From positions 59,481,166-59,545,165 of the forward strand of contig NC_086376.1 in the NCBI RefSeq assembly GCF_036588685.1: a stretch of 64,000 nt of DNA, written 5' to 3'. The notes under the pieces were generated by a model, which saw nothing but the letters and a program-made list of their open reading frames with translations, ran no database searches and had not been told where the DNA came from. Source of the DNA: Mytilus trossulus (lineage: Eukaryota > Mollusca > Bivalvia > Mytilida > Mytilidae). Positions 23,301 through 33,169 of this stretch are shown piece by piece (position 1 is the first letter of the stretch; each line of letters starts with the position of its first letter). A program made the position numbers and the translations under genes.

Positions 23301-24336
23301 TAAGCAACACAAACCCCACCAAAAACTAGGGTTGAAGTAAAGCTTTCCACCACAACTTTAACGATTTTTGGATCTAAATATTCTTGTTATAAAACTTGAT
23401 TTACCATCAACATCAGTACAAAAATACCCAGCTCCAAGGCATATTCAATAAGGGGAACTCAATAGAAACTGACAAAATTAAACGCTATGAATCAACAGAA
23501 CAAATGAAAAAATACCATATTGTGGACTCGACACATTCATTTTTCCAATGAAATGGTGGGTAAAGTAGGTATAAGAAGATGTGGTATGAGTTCCAATGAG
23601 ACAACTCTCCCTCTATTTCACGGTGTTTAAAAGTATGGGCTTCTTCTATAGTTAGCTAAACATCCCACTTGTATGACAGGTGTTTCATTATAGACAAAAC
23701 TGGTAGAGCAACCTAATCAGACATACAATGTATTAGGTTAATGTGAAAATATTTGGGTTGAAGCAATATGTATCGACATTTTTTTTCTTTTTTTGAAAAG
23801 GGAAATGCATTTGTAAAAAGTAAAATCACAAAATACTGAACTTAGAGGGAAATCAATTCGGAAAGTTCATTATCACATGGCAAATCAAATAAAAAAACGC
23901 ATCAAAAACGAATGGACAAGAACTGTCATATTTCTGCTTGGTACAGGCATTTTCAAATGTAGAAAAATCATTCATTTAAACATAAAGTAAACCTCCATGT
24001 TTTCGTAGATTTTTCAAGATCATACGGTGATATTTAATTGCTTACATTGGCATCATTTTACTCTTTTGGATAGTAGTTTAATGTTGGTGTCCTTATCGTC
24101 AAAAATATTTTAACACTTATATCAAAATAATAACGAGATGAATAAAACTTCTTAAATACCTATGCATTAATGAAAATCATGTCTTCCTTTTGAAGGATAA
24201 CGAATACTTCATTGCAACGGCAGGACCACATGCAGAAACTTTGGAAGAAATGTTATTTGAATATTTTACAACAGACTTGCCTAACACAACAGTGAAATTA
24301 ACCACGCCATTCCAACTACATCCTAGCCAGCAATGA
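8385..24336 (+). CDS. SH3BP2: SH3BP2-like PH/SH2 adaptor protein, complete, 14 coding exons, 438 aa
   Basis: Exons: 8385-8430, 8707-8793, 10267-10369, 11736-11856, 12862-12950, 13970-14145, 15977-16144, 17426-17490, 18461-18489, 19876-19972, 21741-21817, 22253-22316, 23036-23089, 24196-24336. All introns are GT/AG and phase is kept at all 13 junctions; the sum is 1,317 nt with stop. The ATG at 8385 is the first after an in-frame TAA (8346-8348). Family knowledge: SH3BP2 is a cytoplasmic adaptor downstream of immune-receptor tyrosine kinases. Seen: PH domain about 28-130 with the invariant helix Trp (W121); YDDP at 186-189, a possible phosphotyrosine site; PPPVPPR at 227-233, fitting PxxPxR and PxxxPR SH3 ligands; a Lys-rich run at 244-255; an acidic stretch at 328-334; and an SH2 domain about 338-425 with FLVR Arg367. 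The order matches human SH3BP2 (561 aa), with a shorter linker. The human tankyrase-binding RSPPDG motif was not found. Confidence 0.9.
8840..8915 (+). repeat. Family D fragment in SH3BP2 intron 2
   Basis: 'ccatggcgttgtcagtttg', 'gatttatgagtttgactg' and 'tcccttttttcg' match the right part of family D. Confidence 0.5.
9498..10004 (+). repeat. Interspersed repeat family E with internal tandem duplication and TCCG/TCTG microsatellite
   Basis: Begins 'tatgccccacctacgatag' and ends near 'tggacacattcttgtttt'. A (TCCG/TTCG/TCTG)n tetranucleotide tract lies at 9545-9632. A roughly 165-bp unit ('caggttaaagttttt' to 'catagaaaatga') is repeated at about 9637-9790 and 9807-9960. Other copies: 48576-48895, 54570-54785 and 58431-58895; an inverted end fragment lies at 59212-59243. 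It sits in SH3BP2 intron 2. Open frames here, such as one on the minus strand encoding repeated RTNERTDE-like peptides, are products of the microsatellite. Confidence 0.75.
10975..11150 (+). repeat. Interspersed repeat family B in SH3BP2 intron 3
   Basis: Shows 'aggtttagctagctataaaa', 'gagcttttgattttttgcc', 'ggactgtccggtttgaa' and 'ttcctcagagttcgatattt'. The central 'caagtcaggaatatg' block is missing, so it is internally deleted. Confidence 0.55.
13315..13555 (+). repeat. Interspersed repeat family D in SH3BP2 intron 5
   Basis: 'gagcaacaccatgggtgcc', 'ggaacaggatctgtttacc', 'gagatcaccctcagtgttt', 'ttctttagttttctatgttg' and 'gtttatcttcgatttatgag'. The overlapping frames of 85-106 aa are repeat-derived, rich in Cys/Phe/Val, and have no splice or homology support. 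Confidence 0.6.
13538..13725 (+). repeat. Duplicated block, copy 1 (partner at 15213-15405)
   Basis: 'ttacacttgtcgtaac', 'actattccgttcagttttcc', 'gacattaccgattg', 'ggggtgtcacatgtaacgc', 'ttcctgtttagtctttgg'. The same string of blocks recurs about 1.7 kb downstream, on the other side of exon 6. The left edge abuts family D. Confidence 0.7.
14230..14400 (+). repeat. Interspersed repeat family C, degenerate copy
   Basis: 'gttcagtagttgtcgttttt', 'ttggttttcccgtttga', 'ggggccctttatagttt' and 'cacatcttcttatatctatc' match the family C copy at 35395-35695. Confidence 0.5.
14500..14910 (+). repeat. Direct tandem duplication of about 206 bp in SH3BP2 intron 6
   Basis: Unit 1 (about 14500-14700) and unit 2 (about 14706-14910) both run 'catacctttttt/gtttt', 'tgtccattt-taaattaata', 'gcaaagttaatctttgat', 'tcagatcctttttgtcatag', 'tgtctttctaaaattcg', 'gtgttctgg-tgaagg'. 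Several mismatches show that the duplication is not recent. Confidence 0.75.
14935..15815 (+). repeat. Mosaic of duplicated blocks in SH3BP2 intron 6
   Basis: A block of about 260 bp at 14935-15190 ('ggtttcatattatacaacc', 'agtcaatgtactggtttt', 'gcttcttccgcaataaaat', 'catcaggttataacaaataa') recurs at about 15550-15812. Between them, 15213-15405 duplicates 13538-13725, and 15414-15530 ('aaagaaaattctataatatg', 'ggcaatatgttttctgtatg', 'aacttgacctttat') recurs at about 16402-16528. The result is an interleaved set of direct repeats around exons 6 and 7. Confidence 0.7.
17140..17235 (+). other. Repeat-like block in SH3BP2 intron 7
   Basis: The stretch around 'ttcaggcgttcaagcgctt' and 'accttcatcagaaacgctc' is GC-richer than its surroundings and stands out as inserted sequence. 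No second copy was found in this window, so calling it a repeat is inference. Confidence 0.3.
18461..18489 (+). other. SH3BP2: 29-nt micro-exon (coding exon 9) of the SH3BP2-like gene
   Basis: It encodes AEMKNMFGK plus two bases of the next codon. It is framed by a good acceptor (tttgattgcag) and a consensus donor (gtaagt). It enters in phase 0 and leaves in phase 2; the next exon (19876) supplies one base, giving Glu. Skipping it would shift the frame into exon 10, so it is either constitutive or an off-switch when skipped. Confidence 0.7.
18650..18800 (-). repeat. Interspersed repeat family A in SH3BP2 intron 9
   Basis: Plus strand shows 'caaaggtaccaggattat', 'cgccagacgcgcgtttcgtc', 'ccagtgacactcatatcaaa', 'gccaaacaagtacaaagttg' and 'attccaaaaagtt', colinear with the inverse of 2385-2520. 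Confidence 0.7.
19210..19425 (+). repeat. Diverged family D copy with poly-G run
   Basis: 'agagatcatccctggttctt', 'gagctttgtgttgataag' and 'tgatatcttttgcc' follow the order of family D. A G15 run lies at 19347-19361. Confidence 0.45.
20343..20442. mobile_element. Palindromic 100-bp element in SH3BP2 intron 10
   Basis: A 25-nt left arm (20343-20367, starting AGAAATAATTCCTTCA) and a 25-nt right arm (20418-20442, ending GAAGGAATTATTTCT) are inverted copies with one mismatch, separated by 50 nt. Weaker complementarity extends outward. It fits a small foldback or MITE-type element. Confidence 0.65.
21345..21645 (-). repeat. Interspersed repeat family A, near full length
   Basis: Inverse of 2140-2520: 'caaaggtaccagggttataa', 'cgccaaacgcgcg', 'gtcagtgacgctcatatc', 'attgaggatccaaaattcc', 'tgataccctcggggacg' and 'gtccaccagcagtaacg'. 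Some blocks are shortened. Confidence 0.7.
23130..23335 (-). repeat. Interspersed repeat family D in SH3BP2 intron 13
   Basis: Plus strand 'gagggacgaaatataccaga', 'ctcataaatcgaaataaac', 'cacaacatagaaaactaaag' and 'aagcaacacaaaccccacc' are the inverse of family D. Confidence 0.6.
23570..23640 (-). repeat. Family C terminal fragment
   Basis: 'aagatgtggtatgagttcc' followed by 'aatgagacaactctccctc' is the inverse of the family C 3' end ('gttgtctcattgg...ccacatctt'). Confidence 0.55.
23820..23965 (-). repeat. Interspersed repeat family B in SH3BP2 intron 13
   Basis: 'gtaaaatcacaaaatactg', 'gcaaatcaaataaaaaaacg', 'cgaatggacaagaactgtc' and 'tggtacaggcattttcaaat' match the inverse of family B. Confidence 0.6.
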
Positions 24337-27300
24337 CACAATTCAGTTGGTATGAGAAAAGATACATAAACAATGTGTTGTATGCAGCAAAAAGTATATA
24401 ACAAACAGTATTATGGGTAGATTGAGAACTTGTGATTTGTTTGAACTTAGTTCTAAAAACAGTTATTTAAAAAGATTTTATTTCCTGTCATTTCCCGCGC
24501 TTTTTAAAATTTCTTCACATTTTCTTAGATACACGTTTAATTAGGGGGGAAATAAGATAGAATTGTCATATTATTGTGGAATAGTTATATGTTTTTCGCC
24601 GTTTTAACCCTATCTGTGAATCACATTTAAAACATACAATGATTTTTGTTTAACTATAAAGTGTTCGATTTTATTAATTTAAAGTATGTTAACCAACCTC
24701 AAAGACTCTAAAATACTGAACTAAAAAAATATCTTTTATGTTTCGATAATATACTTAGAATACGTAAATGAAATAATCCTTTTATCTTAAATTGCATTTC
24801 ATATCTGAAACAAAGAATTTGTGATTTTTTTAAAGATTTTCAACTTTTTTTTATCTTAAAATCAGCTTTAATAATTTGAAAAACTAAATATTTTCAAAGA
24901 GATTTTAACTCACCTACGAAAGTTAACATTAATGTAATGGTAAGCATAGCCTTTGAGTCCTATCCCTATAAGTTCTGTGAATCAATTAATACTGCAATGA
25001 AACTTTTTATTAACCATTGTTATTGCTTCATTTTATTATGGCTTCTTTGTGTATAAAGTTCTCCACATATACTAGTTACTAAGCTTGTCATTTTAAAAAT
25101 ATCTGTGATCATCAATTCCATATTTTATTGATATTTGTACAAGCCAGTACATGGATAAAGAATGTATCCATTTTTAAAACACTAAAAGTGCACGTTTATA
25201 CTTATTTGGTCACACATTTAAGTTAGTAATACATGTATGCCTTTGTTTTTCATGCTGCTATGTAATTTGTATGCCAAAGATATTCATGTTTGATTATAAC
25301 TGCATTGTATATTTCATCTATGTCATGCTATGTTTGTCTTATTTATTTCGTTTGTTCTTGTATTGATGACATTGCCAATTTACCAGTAGTGAGCACAAAG
25401 TACCTGTTTTTGTATACCAACATCCAGATTCCGATTAAGTGAAAGATAAATTGTACTTTTTATAGTAAATCTTCACTCATTTTGTTCGGTTTAATTTGTA
25501 ACTTAGAAACATCTACCTTATGTAAAATACCTGTTACCAGGAAGGCAGAAGGATGTCAAAAGTACTGAACACGTTTTTACCTAGTAAAAACAGCAAAAAG
25601 TGATATTGACTTATAGCGTATGTCTCATTGCTATGTTATCTTCATTGCATGTTGCACTTGTTGTGGCGTAAAATCATTGTTATACATTACTACATACATA
25701 TTTTACCTGGACCTTTTTATGACATTTTGTTTTTTTCTTAGAATTAAAATTGTGTAGCTATCTTAATGTGCTTCCATCACTGCTTAAGCTGTTGCGAAAT
25801 ATTTGATTCCTCAATTTAGATCAGATTGTATCTAGTTGCAAACGTAATCGTACATTTATACCGGTGATAAAGGACTGTTAGGTGTTACAATTAAAAGCTG
25901 CCTTCAATGAAGCAGAAACAGTTTAGCCTTTGGAAATACCTAAATTAACAACCTGGTTGCTCAATTTTTGGGTTTCTATGTTATTTTGTCTTTTCGTGTT
26001 GTGACTTTCTATTTGGCCCTTGTGTTATCTGTGTTTATGCTCCTGTGGTTTTTTTTCCTTATTTGTCGAACACGAAATTCTAGGTGAATTTGTCTTTTAT
26101 TTAGTCAGGTGTTGAACTTTAAACAAACTAATGTTAGACGATGTAATCACTTAACATGTGTGTACTTAAAAAATGCACCATTCATAACTATTTAATCTGC
26201 AAGCCCGTCGTACAATATAATCAATAGACGAAAGTAATGCCATATCAGACCATAGTATACTTTTTAATTGCGGCATATTGGTACCATTTATAAAATTATA
26301 TAAATCTTAATCTGATTCTAGAAAAATCATAGTCTATTATTCTCCTTCATGAAAGGAGACGGTTTAAGAGAACAGCCCTGTATGAATATGTCGTTAGGGG
26401 GGGGGGGGGGGGGTTTAGGAGGTAAATGGAAAAGAACAACATCCGTCTTATTAGACTTATACCGTATTAATTTTAAATAACATTAACCTGATAACACCAG
26501 TAGATGTATTCCCAATCAAATTCTTAACAAAGACATATTTATTTCGTTAGATTAATCTAGATGACAGTCAGATTTACTCAGCACACTACTTGAAACTAAT
26601 CATGACTTAGTTAATAAATTTATAGTTGCCTTGATTTTGATCTTGATTTTGTTGTTGATTTTTTTTTTTTTTGGTTGGTGCACTTATTCTGAAAACAAGA
26701 AAAAAACTCATCTTTTAATAAATCAAGATTTGGCAAAAAATATAGATTTTCTTCTCATTTCTTTTTATGTTACCAGTGAGGACTTGATGCGCGTATGTTT
26801 ATTCAATGTATTGATTGTGATAATAACTACTACAATACATTTTGTGATTATACATATTGGTAATTTATATTTTCATATTTAGAAAATTTCATATAAATAT
26901 ATATTAAATTTGTAAATACGTATTATGTTTTTTATATATAAATATGTCAATAAAGTGTACAGATGTTTCAATATGCCAAATGAATATTATGACCTTGAAC
27001 TTCAAGGAGATTCAGTTCGTAAATCATGAAATTTTCAGGGTATCTTTGATGAATTTTTACAATCACTGTTGACTGTTATTTATTGTGGACGTTTCGCTTC
27101 CATTGTATGGCGTTTACATATCTCATGATCAGTAAAATCGTTACGCTAGTGCATGCTCACGATATTCGGTCTCCATTAACATTGGTAAGCATCTTAGACA
27201 GCAGTACAAGGAATAAGTGAAAAATTCATCATATTGTAAAATGTGAAACTAAACTTCTAGCATGTATTGCTTTCTAGGAATGATATACTATGCGTAAGAA

Positions 27301-27609
27301 AATATGAATGTTTTTGTTCTGAAACAATGAAATTGCTTTCAGATAGCTAATGTATGTTTTATAGGATATCTTTTTGGTTGACTGTCAGTATTTTCTTTTT
27401 CGTAACGCCCACTGGTCCAGAGATTATAGTAGTGTTTTTCAACAAAGATTTGACCATCGAAATTTTCAATGAAATTTTATGACAAAATTAGTTGAAATGC
27501 AAATGATTGTTTCACCTCTTGATAGATAAATGTCTATGTTTTCAGAAAGGGTATCAGTCTTATGGTTTGAACTCCTTTGTGCTATATTTTGGGAACCTTG
27601 TGTGCATAT

Positions 27610-27750
27610 TTCCGCAATGCTCTTCAACTTCGTACTTTATTTGGCATTTTTAACTTTTTGGGATTCGAGCGTCACTGATGAGTCTTTTGTAGGCGAAACG
27701 CGCGTCTGGCGTATATACTAAATTTAGTCCTGGTATCTATGAGTTTATTT
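27610..27750 (+). repeat. Interspersed repeat family A, 3' part
   Basis: 'caatgctcttcaacttcg', 'gattcgagcgtcactgatg', 'ggcgaaacgcgcgtctggcg' and 'aaatttagtcctggtatc', nearly identical to 2385-2515. The 63-aa frame across it is repeat-derived. Confidence 0.7.
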
Positions 27751-28084
27751 TCATCATCTATTTTGCAATTTTTTGTATCAAATAAATACAGATTGTTGTC
27801 ATGTTTCCACCCAAAAAAAAGAAGTTATATTTCACCGTTATAGTTTTGGAAGTCAAGTATAACCTTGTTGTAAGAATTCAAGGGAAAGATGGTGGTTAAA
27901 AAGCATGAGTGTCAATTTTAAGTTTAATTCCCATCTGTGAATTACTACCAATCACATAAAACTGCTCCAGCAGAGTTATAAAGAAAACAACTAAAATCGA
28001 CACTACATACAGTTTACGGTCATTATAACATATTGGTTGATTGTTACGATTTGTTGGTATCTTATCTCAGTAGCGACAGGTTTC

Positions 28085-28260
28085 TACAGTCTAAAAAAGT
28101 AAAATCACAAAAAAACTGAACTCCAAGGAAAAAGTCCCTAATGAAATGGCAAAATCAAATGATAAAACACATTGAACGAATGGACAATAACTGTCATATT
28201 CCTGACTTGGTACAGACATTTTCAAATGAAGAAAATGGTGGATTAAACCTGGTTAAAACG
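28085..28260 (-). repeat. Interspersed repeat family B
   Basis: 'agtaaaatcacaaaaaaac', 'gaactccaaggaaaaag', 'caaaatcaaatgataaaac', 'cgaatggacaataactgtc', 'tggtacagacattttcaaat' and 'ggtggattaaacctgg' form a near full-length inverse copy. Confidence 0.65.
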
Positions 28261-28481
28261 CGCTTAATATATCACCTGTATGACTTAAAATACCGGTAAG
28301 TCGTCTGATCTGTAATTTGATCGATTGTGTCCAATGATTGTGACATTTTTACTGAATATTAACTCATATAGCGGTTGGTGTATACATAACAACAGGCTTC
28401 CGCTCCTTTCGGAGTTATTTTGTATTGTTATCTTGATGTGTCTCTTTCCACTACGTTTACCCGATTTGAACTTCGATGAAC

Positions 28482-28597
28482 TTCTGTGTTCTGTTATTTC
28501 GTTGTTAATGTCTGTCATTTCGTTGTTTCTGTATTCTGTTATTTCGTTGTTTCTGCGTTCTGTTATTTCGTGGATTCTGTGTTCTGTTGTTTCATTG
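28482..28597 (+). repeat. 24-bp tandem repeat, about 5 units
   Basis: Variants of 'ttctgttatttcgttg' plus 8 nt recur every 21-24 bp. The frame over it reads an 8-residue periodic hydrophobic pattern (repeated 'SVIS-LFL-'), with 96 aa open at 28325-28615. No signal, splice or homology support makes it a gene; I treat it as a minisatellite that happens to stay open. Confidence 0.6.
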
Positions 28598-29254
28598 TTT
28601 TCTTCTTATAGATGATGCGTTTCCTTCGGTTTTAGTTTGTGACCCAGATTTGTTTTCTCTCAATCTATTGATGACATTTGATCAGCGGTATACTACTGTT
28701 GCCTTTATAAACTGCTGTCGCATTAATATGTCACCAGCCCGTTACTCAAAACTCCTATGTCGCAATGAGGACATTGATAAAGCAATTTTCGAATCATTAA
28801 CTTGTCATGTAAATGAAAATAGTATTCGAAACACTAAGATGTTCTACTCCCATCTATTTTTAATTTAATTGCAATAATTGTGTTCTAACAGAACAATGTT
28901 ATGAATAATAACAGATTTACAAGTTTGTAAACTAGACGCACATCTTGTACTTGTGAGACCCTTCATAATTAAGGGTAAAGAACGCATTTAATATAATTTA
29001 AAACATTATGACATGTGATCAAGATGCAGATATTTCACCAAAATGTGAGAAAAAAAATGGTATGTAAACATCAATGAAACAAAAATATTTAGTTTTCTTG
29101 ATGTCATCGTAAACTTTACATTTCAATTTTCTAATTGCCACAACACATTTAATAGCATTTTCTTTTCATACTTTATAAACACCAGGTTTCTTATTTGTTA
29201 CGCTAGACGCGCATTTATTTTACATAAGGCTGATTATATTGTCGAATAAAAAAG

Positions 29255-29440
29255 GTTGGAAAAAAGTAAAAACACAAAAATACTGAACTCCGAGGAAAAT
29301 TCAAAAATGAAAGTCCAAAATCAAAAGGCAAAATCAAAAGTCCAAACGCATCAAACGAATGGATATCAACTGTCATATTCCTGACTTGGTACAGGCATTT
29401 TCTAATGTAGAAAATGGTGGATTGAAACTGGTTTTATAGC
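29255..29440 (-). repeat. Interspersed repeat family B
   Basis: 'agtaaaaacacaaaaatactg', 'caaatcaaaaggcaaaatc'-like text, 'cgaatggatatcaactgtc', 'cttggtacaggcattttc' and 'ggtggattgaaactgg' are the inverse of family B, and the left end 'tagctagctaaacctctcac' is kept. Confidence 0.65.
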
Positions 29441-30304
29441 TAGCTAAACCTCTCACTTGTTTGACAGTCGTATCAAATTCCATTACATTTTCAACGATGC
29501 ATGAACAAAACAAACATACTCAAAGAGTAAAAATGTCAAAAATAGGGGTACAGCAGTCAATATTGTGTTATCATGTTAATCATTTAAAAAAAAAAATGTA
29601 ACGAAGAAGCACAAAAAGGCATACATTAAATTTAACATATTCATTTTGCTTATATTATACGACTTTATTTATCTATCGAAAGACTATCCGTAAAGGATGG
29701 AAGGTTTTCAGTATTGGTGTAAAATTGCGCGTTTGAAATTTACACAGGTAGACATAAAAAAATTGTCGTTCAAAGTATGACTGCATACATAAATGCAGAG
29801 TAAAGGGAAGGGAACTTATTCCGAACATTTGTGCCAAATATCGCTTTTTCCATCTGTGCCTTGCGGTAGAAAAACCTTAAGTGCTTCGAGTAATTATTTT
29901 TTTATAAACAGAAAATTTACAGAAAATGAACATCTTAAAACAAAATCATGCCAACACAAAAGTGATTACTACTAGGCTGGTGATATGCATTGGGACGAAT
30001 GGTGAACTTTCAGTTGTATCGCTCCATTGGTTGTTATTACTCAATAAAGATTCTGGGATTGTATTTTATCAGGCTAGACGCACTGGTCGTCAACGTATCA
30101 CTCATCAGTGGGGCTTGATTAAAAGAGTTGAAAGACCAACTAGACACGAAGTTAAAGAGTATGTCAATCAAAAATTAAAGTCGTACCAACAACCGTTACG
30201 AAACATCCAGCAGTGGCATCGTGTTCAATCTCATTAAGGTTATCGGCTTAAATATGATTTACATATGATTTACAGCAGACACGTGTACGTTGTCAATATA
30301 TTGG

Positions 30305-30525
30305 AATTATATGCGACTGTAAAGAAGGTGAGTGGTTTAGCTATCTATAAAACCAGGTTTTATGTATCATATTCTACATAAGGTAATGTCTGTACAACGT
30401 CAGGAATATGACAGTTGTTATCCATTTGTTTCGTGTGTTTGAGCTTTTGATTTTGTCATTTTATAAAGGACTTCCCGTTCTGAAATTTCTTCGGAGTTTG
30501 TCATTTTTGTTATTTTACTTTTTCT
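30305..30525 (+). repeat. Interspersed repeat family B
   Basis: Near-complete plus copy: 'tgcgactgtaaagaaggtg', 'tttagctatctataaaacc', 'tacaacgtcaggaatatg', 'gttatccatttgtttcg', 'gagcttttgattttgtc' and 'ggacttcccgttctg'. Confidence 0.65.
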
Positions 30526-30649
30526 ATCTTCATAATACTAATTAAAGCACTCTAATCAAACAGATGACAGGTCATCAAACATGACCACGTAAGAACAAGC
30601 TATTAAAAGAATCATGTCTTCATGTCAGAAAACGTAATAATAACATTAA

Positions 30650-30790
30650 CGGTACCATTTTTTTGCACCAGATGCGATTTCGACAAAACGTCTCTTCAGT
30701 GATGCTCGAAGCCAAAATATTTGAAATCCAGTTTATTCAAAAGATGGAGAGCTATAATCCAAAAGGTTCAAAAGTCACGCCTGTGCCTGA
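30650..30790 (-). repeat. Family A-related or separate repeat fragment
   Basis: 'caccagatgcgatttcgac', 'gtctcttcagtgatgctcg', 'gccaaaatatttgaaatcc' and 'gctataatccaaaaggttc' resemble the family A core but differ throughout; probably a related subfamily. Confidence 0.4.
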
Positions 30791-33113
30791 ATAGCTCACC
30801 TTGTAAGAAAAAAATTTTGCTTTTATGACTTTCCTACACACAAAATATAGAAGCTCTTTGTGTGGCTGATCCTTTTGCACTTTACGTTGGTGACCTAGGT
30901 CTTATATGTTTTTAATTAAACAGACAAAACAGTTTAAACCACAATTTAAGGGGCAACAAATCCAAACGGCTTGACAAAATTAGCCAAAATAGATCTTGTC
31001 ATGCTTATCATTTTTGCAGCGGATAATTTACACCTAGCTCCTGTAACTTTCAAAACAACAGAAATCCAATGTGATAGATTGAAAAATGTATATTTCAAGA
31101 ACAATAACTAAGAAATATAATTTTGTTTTCGGAAATGTTCAGAGATAATAGATCTTGTACTGATCAATTTTACATGTTACACTGTTATTACTTTATGTTA
31201 CACTGTAACTGCCAAAATCTTCAAAAACTTATTACCTTGAAGGAAATAACTTGAAAATAGGTTAATATATTTTCCTCAAATTTTCTATGTATATCGGATT
31301 GTGCCAATTTTCAATGACAGTAAACAAATCTGCAAAAACAATTACAGGTGAAACAACTCTGAAAAAGTTCACAGGTTCTACCTTTCCCTTCACTCAATGC
31401 AATCAGCTGTAATGAAATAATTTCCTGGCAAAGTAAACACCAACAATAAGTTTAAAACAATATAAAACATCCACTCACGGAATCATGCTTACACTTGGAG
31501 TATAAGGCCAGAGGATCCGTTAGGTCAAGGTCACCACCATACTGAAAGACCTGATAGGAATTTTATCTCCTCCCTGTAAGTCTCTACCTGATGCTTTTTA
31601 CCCAACATTTAAGGTTGTGTATCTGACAAACCTTTGCATATTGACCTAAAAATCAGCAAAAAAAAATCCTGCTTAACCCAGCCCAACTATCCTTTCAGTT
31701 TCCCATATTATGATGATTATATTTAAAATAAAAGACATCAAGCAATTGCAACAGCATACAGTGACTCTTAAAAAACAGTAACCTAAAGTTGTTAATGTCT
31801 CTGTCATTTGGTCTCTGGTAAAGAGTTGTCTCATTGACAATCGCACCACATCTTGAGCTATTATGAAAAAATACTAGAAAACTTTTGCTACTTTATGTAA
31901 CAATCTTTACTAATATCAACAACTGGATGGATATACGTCAACTATATCATTCTAAAACATGTAATTAAATCATTATATACACACACAATAACAATTATTT
32001 TTAAATCAAGCTAGTTAGTCATTGTAAAATTTGAAATTGAAACTAAAAAAATATAATTCAAGAATTTAAAGTTTTTAAGGAAAGGAAATTGTTAATTTTC
32101 ATTTTTTTTTTTATTTCAATACGTATAAATTTAAGGTCAAAAGACTTAGCACAAATATTTGAGTCAACAATTGGGATTTGCTTACCCTTCCAGATCACCT
32201 GAATTTCTCACTGTTTTAGTGGGACTCTTATTTTTAGTCTTTAGATTTTCAAGAGGGAAATATTGAGCCATCTTTTCTATTCACATAAGGAATTCAAAAG
32301 TACAAATTAAGGTATAATGTATCTCTTATCAAAAGTTCAATCAGCAATATGTTATGTACAAAGTTACCAATCTAATAATTTCAGATGTTTTGAAAAAATA
32401 TAATTTACTGATTTTTGTCCATAAAAATTATTCATTTATAATGAATGAGTTATGTAAGATAGGTCATCAAACAAACAAAACTTTTGCCATTAAAAAATAT
32501 ATAACCAACTTAAAAACATTATCAAAAGACTTTACAAAATAAAAATAAATGTAAATGAAAAATTTGAATATTATTAAAAATAAAATTATTATTCCAAAAA
32601 AAAGTAAATATGTCTGTTTTGCAAATGTTAATCAAAACTCATATTGGAGAGCAAACTTAAAAGATCCTTGAAGTCAAAACTTGTAGAGAAAAAGAGACAA
32701 AAACATTATATAGCTTACACAAGTTTGTAATTTAAAAAAAAATATTGGGCAGATCTTTAGTGTAGTATAAAGTTTAAGTACATTCAGAACAAACTTATCA
32801 AAATGAGTTTGACTGTCCCTTTTGGTAATTTCCCTCCCAATTGTATCAATTAATAAAAGTTCCCTTGATGTTACTCGTTTTATTTAGACTTTTATAAATT
32901 TAATAAAATAATGTTTGTAGATTTTGACTATCTGACCTAAATGAATTTAGAACCCAAATCATAATTGTAAGGCCATCAATCAATATCATCTTTTTGTAAA
33001 ATACTGTTACAAACTGCATTCTTAAAAGAAATATGAGATCAAAACAAAAGTTAAATCTCTCTGCGATATAAACACATCAACAGATACTTCATATTTTTTT
33101 CTGCATTTTTCAG

Positions 33114-33169
33114 CTAAAAAACGTCGTCCACCTTCAGATTGGCGACATAAAAAAACAGATGAAAATTAA
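33114..33169 (+). other. Possible isolated terminal exon
   Basis: After a good polypyrimidine acceptor (ttctgcatttttcag), 17 codons encode a basic tail (KKRRPPSDWRHKKTDEN), then TAA at 33167-33169. The composition is protein-like, but no upstream exon of matching phase was found on the plus strand, and 56 open nucleotides after an AG can arise by chance. Family not recognised. Confidence 0.2.

Larger units (their letters stand above)
21741..24336 (+). other. SH3BP2: SH2-domain exon block of the SH3BP2-like gene (exons 11-14)
   Basis: Exon 11 begins with an acidic run (EEEEEDDGD), then YWQSIHFEG. Exon 12 carries 'NGVFLVRN', whose Arg367 is the phosphotyrosine-binding FLVR arginine. Exon 13 'VLVVFADNMPKKYKVNCK' aligns with human SH3BP2 'VLVVWDETSNKVRNYRIF'. 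Exon 14 'EYFIATAGP...LEEMLFEYF' gives the C-terminal half, followed by a 10-15-residue tail and TGA at 24334-24336. The domain therefore looks intact and able to bind phosphotyrosine (inference). Confidence 0.88.

Noticed and set aside
29793..30237. Two overlapping frames of 60 and 103 aa in the intergenic region
   Set aside because: No splice signals, no recognised domain and no start context. The surrounding DNA is repeat-derived.
31460..31590. Protein-like strings on both strands (plus: HAYTWSIRPEDPLGQGHHH; minus: YQVFQYGGDLDLTDPLALY) next to gtaagt/gtgagt sites
   Set aside because: Neither has a convincing acceptor. The plus-strand donor phase does not match the orphan exon at 33114, and strands cannot both be coding. 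Not enough to call a gene; protein search and RNA-seq would decide.
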